Shown here in pieces: positions 30,336 through 37,559 of a stretch of DNA of 64,000 bases. The notes under the pieces are model-generated. The model made no database searches and had not been told where the DNA came from. It was given only the letters and a program-made list of their open reading frames with translations. The stretch comes from Pseudomonas mucidolens. GTDB lineage: Bacteria > Pseudomonadota > Gammaproteobacteria > Pseudomonadales > Pseudomonadaceae. A program made the translations under genes and the position numbers. The first letter of the stretch is position 1. The number at the start of each line of letters is the position of its first letter. The DNA is taken from the NCBI RefSeq assembly GCF_900106045.1, contig NZ_LT629802.1, positions 3,410,001 to 3,474,000 of the forward strand. The letters are read 5' to 3'.

Positions 30336-31238
30336 TCACCTCCCCATAAACGCTTCCAGTCGCGAGCGCATCCAGCGCTCCGCGGGATCGCTGTCCACGT
30401 GACTGAGCCAGACCATGGATAAATCCAGGCTGGGCGTTTCGAACGGGAAAGGTTCACAAAACACACTGCCCGCCGCGGCCATGGCTTCAGCGGTGTAGTC
30501 CGGCAAACTGGCAATCATATCCGTGCCCGCCAGCAAGGCCGGTAAAGAACTGTATTGCGGTACCGACAACACCACATGCCGCTTGCGTCCGATCTCGGCC
30601 AGCCACTCATCGGCGAAGCCTGCGACGTTCGCCGTGTGGGACACCAGCACATGGGGACGCGCGCAGTATTCATCGAGGGTCAGCGGCGTGTCCGAGGCAT
30701 CGGCGCGCAACACGCTGGGGCGGATATGACGCAGCAACTTGCGCTTGGCATTGGCCGGCAGGCCGCGCGTCTGGGTGATACCGACGGTGATATCACCGGA
30801 CGCCAGCAAGTCGGGAATGCGCCAATAATTGACATGCTGCACCACAAACACCACTTGCGGTGCTTCGATGCGCACGGCACGCAACAGCGGCGGTAGCAGG
30901 CCGAATTCGACGTCATCGGACAGGCCGATGCGAAAGGTCATGGTGCTGACGGAAGGGTCGAAGTCATGAGTCATGCTCAAGGCCACCGACAGTGAGTCCA
31001 GCGCCGGCGACAGGTGGCGGATAATCTCTTCGGCCCGTGCCGTGGGCTCCATACGGTGGCCGACACGGATAAACAGCGGGCCATTGAACAGCGTGCGCAG
31101 TCGATTGAGGGCAGAACTGATGGTCGGTTGGCCGAGGAACAACTTCTCCGCCACGCGTGTCACATTGCGCTCAAGCATCAGCGTTTCAAAGACGACCATC
31201 AGGTTGATATCGGTCTTGCGTAGTTCATTGCGATTCAT
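30336..31238 (-). CDS. LysR-family transcriptional regulator (NodD-like subgroup)
   Basis: A 300-residue protein. The N-terminus MNRNELRKTDINLMVVFETL and HTH ERNVTRVAEKLFLGQPTISSALNRLR are typical. The C-terminal part ends in a short W-x-S-H segment (LSMVWLSHVDSDPAERWMRS) common in this subgroup. It is divergent from the VOC protein gene at 31391. Confidence 0.88.
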   Translation of the reverse strand: MNRNELRKTDINLMVVFETLMLERNVTRVAEKLFLGQPTISSALNRLRTLFNGPLFIRVGHRMEPTARAEEIIRHLSPALDSLSVALSMTHDFDPSVSTMTFRIGLSDDVEFGLLPPLLRAVRIEAPQVVFVVQHVNYWRIPDLLASGDITVGITQTRGLPANAKRKLLRHIRPSVLRADASDTPLTLDEYCARPHVLVSHTANVAGFADEWLAEIGRKRHVVLSVPQYSSLPALLAGTDMIASLPDYTAEAMAAAGSVFCEPFPFETPSLDLSMVWLSHVDSDPAERWMRSRLEAFMGR

Positions 31239-31390
31239 GGCGAGCGCCTTACTGCCCAGGACAGACGGCAGTTTAGAAACCCCGGGGGGCGGCGTCTATG
31301 CGCAGCGCGTTCGAGCCTCTTGTGATCGGTTGACGAGCGTGGTGCGCTTCACTCTAATGGAGGTCCACATCAAGCAAGGATCGCTGCGCC

Positions 31391-31777
31391 ATGAAATTCG
31401 CCTACACCATCGTCTACGTGCCAAACGTCGCCGCTTCCCTGGAATTCTTCGAAAAGGCCTTTGGTTTCACTCGTCGCTTCCTGCATGAATCAGGGACGTA
31501 CGGCGAACTGGATACCGGGGACACCACCCTCTCTTTCGCAGCTCACGAATTAGGCGAAATGAACTTCAGGGGCGGCCATGTAGAAGCCCACACCTCAACA
31601 CAGCCGCTGGGCATGGAGCTGGGGTTTGTCACTGAAGATGTGTCGGCCGCCCACGCCAAAGCGCTGGCCGCTGGTGCGACCGAACTGTCAGCACCGCTTT
31701 CAAAACCCTGGGGCCAGAGGGTGTCGTATGTGCGCTGCCCGGATGGGACACTGGTGGAGCTGTGTACGGCGGTTTGA
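31391..31777 (+). CDS. VOC family (glyoxalase/bleomycin-resistance-like) protein
   Basis: A 128-residue protein with two beta-alpha-beta-beta-beta modules. FAYTIVYVPNVAASLEFFEK opens the first, and GQRVSYVRCPDGTLVELCTA ends the second with the usual metal-ligand Glu. It could be a glyoxalase-type isomerase, a dioxygenase or a binding protein. The neighbouring LysR gene is a possible regulator. Confidence 0.87.
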   Translation: MKFAYTIVYVPNVAASLEFFEKAFGFTRRFLHESGTYGELDTGDTTLSFAAHELGEMNFRGGHVEAHTSTQPLGMELGFVTEDVSAAHAKALAAGATELSAPLSKPWGQRVSYVRCPDGTLVELCTAV

Positions 31778-32285
31778 CCCTCAGCCCCGCACACGGTCTA
31801 TCGCCGCGGGCCCGGATCATCAAGAACTGACCGGAGACGCGCATGCCCGAAATCACCCAACGGGTCATAGCATGGGTGCCGTTCTTTCTGTTCGATCGTT
31901 TTCTCAAACCCTATCGACTGCACGAGTGACGGGTGCTGTTGGCAGCATTGCTGATATTGAACGCGCGCACAACAAAAAGCCCTACACCCCTCGACAAAAC
32001 AGCAGCGATAAACACCGCTTACTGCGCGATGGTATTGACACCTTACAGGCTCGGGACGAAGAACGCGCGGCGCAGGTGGTAGCTGAGCACCAACGCAAAA
32101 ATAAATCCATCACGTTCCCGGACGAGTCAGTCGATTACATTGAGGCTCATCGTGCCGGCTGGAAAACGTCAGACATGCTCAACAGTGGACGAACACACTG
32201 GCTACTTATGCCGCCCTGTCATCGGTAGCCTCGCCACCAATCATAGACATCAGGAGGCACTTCAAAACGTGACTAGACTTTCAAT
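31778..32285. other. 508-bp gap with two doubtful small frames, left edge of the accessory region
   Basis: A 28-codon frame (31843-31929, MPEITQRVIAWVPFFLFDRF) has GGAG upstream and may be a truncated gene. An overlapping frame from GTG at 31926 to 32228 gives 100 residues, with a charged central stretch (LLRDGIDTLQARDEERAAQ) of no family I recognise. Either could be a remnant. The region marks the switch from core genes to the fimbrial modules. Confidence 0.4.
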
Positions 32286-33227
32286 TCATTGATAAGTAAT
32301 GGTGAATTGCATCGACGCATTGGCTTTGCCGCCCGTCACCGTGTTGGCAGTCTTGTAATAGGCGGCCTTCAGAGGAATGACGTGGTTTAAAGATGTGCCG
32401 CGGCGAAACTGATGAGTCTCACCCAGGCTTACGGCTTTATCGCTGTCGTCGGTGATCTGAATGCCGACGCCTGTAGCCCCTCCTTCGTCCAATGCAAGAA
32501 CCCCGGTTTGGGCGTCAAAAGCAGTGTTGACTGGATCTAACCGATAGCTGATACCACCCAGACCAAGCGGGCAATTAGTGAGATTTATATTGAAGGCTTT
32601 TTTACCGATGGTTGTGCCGACGCCTCCAAATTGACTGCTGCGTTGTTTGCCTAAATCGACGTTGACCGAAGGTGTCTGGCAACTGACTTCGGTAAGCGCA
32701 ATGGCGTTGGACAGGGTCATGGTGGCAATCGTCCCGCCGGTTACCGCGTGGGTCCCCACCTCCCCCGCTGGGATTGAGCCAGGTGTAATTTCACCGATCT
32801 TGTAAAGAGCAATCGCGTAGGTGGTGTTTATGAGTGTGTAAGCATAGTTCGGCGCTAGCGTGTCGCTACTAGGGTAAGCCCCCAGAAATCTCCCGTTGTA
32901 CACCCAGCGCCAGCCCAAGCCGGTGCTGCCGATTGGGCTGGGGTCATTGAGCATCGTCTCACCTCGGCTGTTCAGATAACCCCAATGATCCCCAGCCTGG
33001 CATGTAAATGAGTTTGTGCTTGAGATAACGGCAGCCGGTGTTGATCGGTAAAGTTCTGTACCGTTGGGTGTGTTTTTGGGGACGTGCAGAGAGGTCGGCA
33101 CTGCGACATTTAAAAAAACCGGCCCTTTGACCGTGCATATGGCCCATGACGAGGTGGAACACAAGGCCAGCAATACACCTGCGATGGCAGAGTTCCACAA
33201 GGCAGGTTTTAGTGTGAAAGGTTTCAT
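32286..33227 (-). CDS. chaperone-usher fimbrial tip adhesin (module A)
   Basis: A 313-residue protein with a signal peptide (ending near STSSWAICTV). The N-terminal receptor-binding half is cysteine-bearing. The C-terminal half is a pilin domain with VSCQTPSVNVDLGKQRSSQF, the paired Cys segment INLTNCPLGLGG, and the donor-groove end strand MQFTITYQ. Last gene of the minus-strand operon pilin-chaperone-usher-adhesin, 51 bp after the usher. It probably caps the fimbria and binds the host or surface ligand. Confidence 0.87.
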   Translation of the reverse strand: MKPFTLKPALWNSAIAGVLLALCSTSSWAICTVKGPVFLNVAVPTSLHVPKNTPNGTELYRSTPAAVISSTNSFTCQAGDHWGYLNSRGETMLNDPSPIGSTGLGWRWVYNGRFLGAYPSSDTLAPNYAYTLINTTYAIALYKIGEITPGSIPAGEVGTHAVTGGTIATMTLSNAIALTEVSCQTPSVNVDLGKQRSSQFGGVGTTIGKKAFNINLTNCPLGLGGISYRLDPVNTAFDAQTGVLALDEGGATGVGIQITDDSDKAVSLGETHQFRRGTSLNHVIPLKAAYYKTANTVTGGKANASMQFTITYQ

Positions 33228-33278
33228 AGATAATCTCTCTTAATTCGGACAGAACTCTAGCGGTTGATAACTGTGGGG

Positions 33279-35840
33279 TCAGCGCACTGCACAGGTGCTG
33301 TCCATTAGGGTGTATCCGCTTTGCAGAGAGTCGGCCGTTACCGGTAGGGTGTACTGCGCACGGCAGCTCTGACGCTTTTTGCTGCCCCAGCGAATCACCA
33401 GTTCGCCCCGATTCTGATTAGTTCGCATAAACAACCGTCCACCCTGACCGACCATGGTCAGGTAGTTGCCTTCAGTGTCTTCGACCTGTGCGCCCATGGG
33501 CAGGCTTTTACCATCGTCACGGGTGACGTGCAGCAAGACTGGCGTACCGGAAATCGTCGGGTATTGAACCAGGGCAATTGCTCCGTACCGAGGCGCAATC
33601 AATTGTGAGGTTGTTTCAAGCTCAACCGAGTCAGGCGTGTTCTTTGGGTCGATGGAAATGTCGTTCTGGCGATAAGGCATCAATCCTGGGACAAGTGCAT
33701 AGCCGTTATTGTCGACCACGGCACTTGAGGTATTGCCTACGCGCGCGCCGTTAGCTCCCTTGGCTTCAACCAGCGCCATGGTTTCGCCCTGTTCCGAACT
33801 AAACGTAACGCCACCAGCATGGGCCACCAGGCTGCCGCTGATACCGGCGTTGGCCTGCTTGTAGTCTTTGCCAGTATTGGCGCCAGCACTGAGCAAGGCT
33901 GCTTGCGTGCGGTACTGCACTGAAGAACCTGCACTGGTGGTGGAGGTGGCCGAGTTCTTGTCGGCTGAACCGTACAGGTTGTAGTTCAACTCGTTGTACT
34001 TGCCTGCACTACCGCCCAGGTTGACCTGGGTATTACTGTTGCCGTTGTCGGTGTAACGCACATTGGTGCTGACGTAGTTGGAGCGGGTACGACCGAAGGG
34101 AATATTGAGGCCGACCATGTATTGGGTCTCAAATGCGCCTTGGTAGTCACGAGTGCGGCTGGCACTGAGATTGAATGAGCCCCAACTGTAGCCATTACTG
34201 TAGCCAGCCTGATAGGTCACGTTGCTGCGCTGCTCGGTATTCCAGTAGTTCTGGGCAGAGCCAGTGAAGTAGACGCTGCCGCGGCTGTCACCCAGAGGTT
34301 GATTGACGTTGAACTGAACCCGGCTGCGCTGACGATACAGTGGGGTGCTGTCGCGACTTTGCAGTTGGGCGTAATCGCTGAAATTCAGATAACCCTCACT
34401 GGAAAAGCGATAGGCGGCCACGGTGAAGTTTGTCTGGGTAGCGTCCAGCAGCTTGCTATAGGTCAACCGATAGCTGCGACCACGCATGGTGCTGTCGATG
34501 TCTTCGTGGGTATGCGCCAGGTCATTGGCTTTGGACTCCGTCACGTCCAAAGCCATCGCGCCCCACGGTGTACTCCAGGCCACACCTGCCTGCACCGCCA
34601 GGTAACGTTCGGCGATGATGCTGCCGGTGTAGGCGCTCCATTTGTCTGAGATCCCGCGTTGGTAGGTACCCTGAATGAAACTGGGTGTTTGGCTCAGGTA
34701 CTCGTCACGGTACTTGCCGGCGGTCACGCTGAAACGCGAAGTGCCTGGACGCAATAATTGCGCCACAGAGGAGAACGGCACTACGAATGAGCGAGTACGC
34801 CCGTCAGCCTCAGTGATGGTCACCGACAAGTCGCCCGAGTAACCAGTGCTGTACAGGTCATCAATGACGAAGGGGCCGGGCGCGACTGTGGTTTCGTAAA
34901 GAATGTTGTCGCCCTGGCGAATGGTAACCTTGGCATTAGTGTCCGCCACGCCACGAACAGGTGGGGCAAAACCGCGCATGGAGTCAGGCAGCATGCGGTC
35001 ATCGCTGCTGACCTGTACACCCTTGAACGGCACGCTGTCGAACACTTCTCCAGGGGTGTAGTACTGACCCAGGGTCAACTGCGATTTCAACCCGGTGAGA
35101 TCACGCTGTACATAGCTGCTGGTCGACTGGTAGCCACTTTGCGAAGTGGCGTGAGCCGAGCGGTTGTAGCTGTAGGAACCGTTATGACGCAAGCGCCAAT
35201 CGCCCAGGTTGATGCCCGTGTTCAGTCCCAGGTAGGACTGAGTGCTGGCGACACCCTGAGCCTCACTCTGATATAAATTCGAGTTGTAATTCACAAAGCC
35301 TGCGGTCACACCGCTGTCCCAGTTTTTAGGGTCAACATAGCCACGTGAAACCCGCTTCAAGTAGGCCTGGGAGATAGTTAAATCCGCGCGCAACTCGCTC
35401 ATATCCACGTCTACATCGATATCCGGGGCCAGGCGTGAGAGTTCGACGCAATCGGTATCGCTCAGCAGTGAAGCCAGCTTGTCCTGATTGGGCAACGATT
35501 CGAGGTTTAGGCCCCAGCGCTTGAGATCATCGAGCTTGAAACAGAAATACGCAGGCGCGCCAACTCGCTCTTTGGTGATGATCAACGGTCCACGGCCTTG
35601 CCAGTCACCGTTGAGGTAAATGTCAGTACGGTAGGTGCCCGGAGTCAACGGGTTGCCGTTTTTGAAGGCCGAAACGTCCATCAAGCGCCCTTGGCTATCG
35701 GTCATGAAGCCGGGGTTGAAGTCGACTTGTTCGGCGTCATCTGCCAATACCGCACAGGGAGTGAACACAGTCAGAAGCAAAGCACAGACACGAAGATGCC
35801 GTGCCTTGGTCCGGACACGCAGACGGTCGAATTCAAACAT
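33279..35840 (-). CDS. fimbrial outer-membrane usher (module A)
   Basis: An 853-residue FimD/PapC-type usher with signal peptide. The order is an N-terminal periplasmic domain (VDFNPGFMTDSQGRLMDVSA), the 24-strand barrel with plug (GYSGDLSVTITEADG), and C-terminal domains ending YTLMDSTCAVR with the usual disulfide cysteines. It assembles subunits delivered by the chaperone and exports the fibre. The segment DDRMLPDSMRGFAPPVRGVA is the classic usher signature. It lies 115 bp after the chaperone gene. Confidence 0.95.
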   Translation of the reverse strand: MFEFDRLRVRTKARHLRVCALLLTVFTPCAVLADDAEQVDFNPGFMTDSQGRLMDVSAFKNGNPLTPGTYRTDIYLNGDWQGRGPLIITKERVGAPAYFCFKLDDLKRWGLNLESLPNQDKLASLLSDTDCVELSRLAPDIDVDVDMSELRADLTISQAYLKRVSRGYVDPKNWDSGVTAGFVNYNSNLYQSEAQGVASTQSYLGLNTGINLGDWRLRHNGSYSYNRSAHATSQSGYQSTSSYVQRDLTGLKSQLTLGQYYTPGEVFDSVPFKGVQVSSDDRMLPDSMRGFAPPVRGVADTNAKVTIRQGDNILYETTVAPGPFVIDDLYSTGYSGDLSVTITEADGRTRSFVVPFSSVAQLLRPGTSRFSVTAGKYRDEYLSQTPSFIQGTYQRGISDKWSAYTGSIIAERYLAVQAGVAWSTPWGAMALDVTESKANDLAHTHEDIDSTMRGRSYRLTYSKLLDATQTNFTVAAYRFSSEGYLNFSDYAQLQSRDSTPLYRQRSRVQFNVNQPLGDSRGSVYFTGSAQNYWNTEQRSNVTYQAGYSNGYSWGSFNLSASRTRDYQGAFETQYMVGLNIPFGRTRSNYVSTNVRYTDNGNSNTQVNLGGSAGKYNELNYNLYGSADKNSATSTTSAGSSVQYRTQAALLSAGANTGKDYKQANAGISGSLVAHAGGVTFSSEQGETMALVEAKGANGARVGNTSSAVVDNNGYALVPGLMPYRQNDISIDPKNTPDSVELETTSQLIAPRYGAIALVQYPTISGTPVLLHVTRDDGKSLPMGAQVEDTEGNYLTMVGQGGRLFMRTNQNRGELVIRWGSKKRQSCRAQYTLPVTADSLQSGYTLMDSTCAVR

Positions 35841-35955
35841 CAGTAGGCGTCCTGAGTAGGCCTGCTACATGACAGCAAGCAATCAAAGTCCTGCCAGATA
35901 GGTTGGCTTTTCTATGGGCAAGTGCGACGGGAATGAAGGGGACAACTGCGCAGCA

Positions 35956-36699
35956 TTAATTGGCCAGCTTGGTCTCAGCCAACTTGGCCGCACCATAATC
36001 GTTGAGCCATTCGTAACGAACGCTGGTGCTGCCCTGCGGGCGACTTTGCAGGTTTTCCAGCGGGAATTCGGAAACGCCTCGCGCTGGAATCATTCCGCCT
36101 TTGCTGCTGTAGGTTTTGCCCTCTACCACAAGCTCGGTTTTGTTGTACGAGGCGCTGAACTCCGTTGGGTTAGTGCCACGTAATGCAAAGCCTTTTCCGT
36201 TCGCAACCAGCGTCCAGATAACTGCTGCAGGGGTATCTTCGGCATAACCCTTCAAGCCTTCAGGTCGGTAAAACACTTTGACACGTGATCGATAGGCCAC
36301 CTGCATGAAGTTGCTATCGGTACTTTTCGGCAGCGGCGGAACGTCCAGTACGTTTAACCAGAACACTGATTCGACGTCCTGCGGCAGAGGGTCATGGGTG
36401 TAGGTCATGCGCAGGGTTTGCGAACGCTGAGGCGAAATGCGCACCACCGGAGGCATCAGCAGAAAAGGAGCATCTGCCTGATCTGCTCGCGAATCAGGAT
36501 CGCCACTATCTACCCACGCCTGTATCAGGGCGGGCTCATTGCCGACGTTGTCCAGCTTGATGGTGACCTCGCGCTCATTGGCGGGATAGACCACTCGAGT
36601 GCCTGAAATCACCACATTAGCCGCGACCGGGGTCACATACGCGAGCAGCAGCACACCACCAAGCGCCCATACCGCGCGACAAAGAAGGGAGGTTTTCAT
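35956..36699 (-). CDS. periplasmic fimbrial chaperone (module A)
   Basis: A 247-residue PapD-like chaperone with signal peptide. Two Ig-like domains carry the subunit-anchoring Arg (TRVVYP) and Lys (SRVKVFYRP), and the G1 donor strand segment FWLNVLDVPPLP is intact. Translation starts just after a terminator-like hairpin (36712-36740), so this gene and those below it should be made at a lower level than the pilin. Confidence 0.94.
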   Translation of the reverse strand: MKTSLLCRAVWALGGVLLLAYVTPVAANVVISGTRVVYPANEREVTIKLDNVGNEPALIQAWVDSGDPDSRADQADAPFLLMPPVVRISPQRSQTLRMTYTHDPLPQDVESVFWLNVLDVPPLPKSTDSNFMQVAYRSRVKVFYRPEGLKGYAEDTPAAVIWTLVANGKGFALRGTNPTEFSASYNKTELVVEGKTYSSKGGMIPARGVSEFPLENLQSRPQGSTSVRYEWLNDYGAAKLAETKLAN

Positions 36700-36711
36700 A
36701 ATATTGTCCCG

Positions 36712-36740
36712 AAAAAACGCTCGCAGCCGAGCTGCGAACG
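36712..36740 (-). terminator. intrinsic terminator inside the module A fimbrial operon
   Basis: On the minus strand CGTTCGCAGC-TCG-GCTGCGAGCG is followed by TTTTTT. The stem has ten base pairs with one G-T. It lies between the pilin stop (36748) and the chaperone start (36699). It likely lets part of transcription through, giving much pilin and less chaperone and usher. Confidence 0.75.
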
Positions 36741-36747
36741 TTGAAGA

Positions 36748-37272
36748 TCAGTTGTAGTCCATCGAGAACTGTACGTTGGACGTCACTTGCCCTGCTGTAG
36801 CCGCGGCGTTCGCAGCGATGTACTGAGCGTAGAACTGAAGGGTTGCCGCTTTAGTGGTAATGGCGCTCGACAAAGATCCGTCGTTGGTCTGCAAGTTGAT
36901 CGGAGCAAAACTCGCGTTGAGCAACTGGATCTGAGCATTGGAACCACTCGTGGTCTGGTTGATCAGATTGCCAGTGGCCGCATCGACCGTAGGGCCTTGT
37001 TCAAAGCGAACCAATGCACTAGAGCCGGTGCATCCCGTAAGTGCCAACGTGAACCCTGTTCGGCCAGCAGTCTGACCTACAGTAGCCAGCGACGAAGCAG
37101 CAACTCGCGGCAGCGTCACGGTTTTGGTAGTAGCATCGGTTGTATTACCTTCGATGGCACAGGTCTGGCTGCTCACTTCACCTGTGAAGTTTATGGTGCC
37201 GTCTGCTGCTGAAGCATTGAAGGAAGTAGCAACAGCTGCGCTGGCGGCGAGTGCGATCAGAACTTTTTTCAT
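36748..37272 (-). CDS. major fimbrial subunit (module A)
   Basis: A 174-residue pilin. The signal peptide is MKKVLIALAASAAVATSFNA. It then has TINFTGEVSSQTCAIEG, the partner cysteine in LTGCTGSSALVRFE, and the terminal strand VQFSMDYN. GGGAAA upstream serves as ribosome site. It is first in the operon and expected to be the most abundant product. An Rcs-box-like site lies about 108 bp upstream. Confidence 0.93.
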   Translation of the reverse strand: MKKVLIALAASAAVATSFNASAADGTINFTGEVSSQTCAIEGNTTDATTKTVTLPRVAASSLATVGQTAGRTGFTLALTGCTGSSALVRFEQGPTVDAATGNLINQTTSGSNAQIQLLNASFAPINLQTNDGSLSSAITTKAATLQFYAQYIAANAAATAGQVTSNVQFSMDYN

Positions 37273-37379
37273 TAATTATTTCCCATGATTTAATTATCAG
37301 AACGACCGATTGCAAGCGTAATACCAGTACTAAGGCCTCTGAGGTGACGAATCTTAGGTGCTTCATTTACCTCTTTGAA

Positions 37380-37393
37380 TAAGAAGATTCCTG
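37380..37393 (-). promoter_or_regulatory. Rcs-box-like operator upstream of the module A pilin gene
   Basis: TAAGAAGATTCCTG matches 12 of 14 bases of the enterobacterial RcsAB box TAAGAATATTCCTA. It lies in the divergent region between the pilin gene and the kinase gene, 108 bp from the pilin start, so it could act on either. RcsB-like regulators are encoded in the same module. Confidence 0.5.
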
Positions 37394-37559
37394 TTTTGAA
37401 TGACCCATCTATGCCTATGTATGCGCCCACCTGATCGATGCAGTTCACACTGAAGAACCCGGGTACAGAATCCCGCTCCGCTCCAGCCTGTACCCGCAGC
37501 GCTAGCGCTTCAGGAATTGTCTTATTATTTTTTGCATGCCCAAGCCTCAGGCTTGTCGC

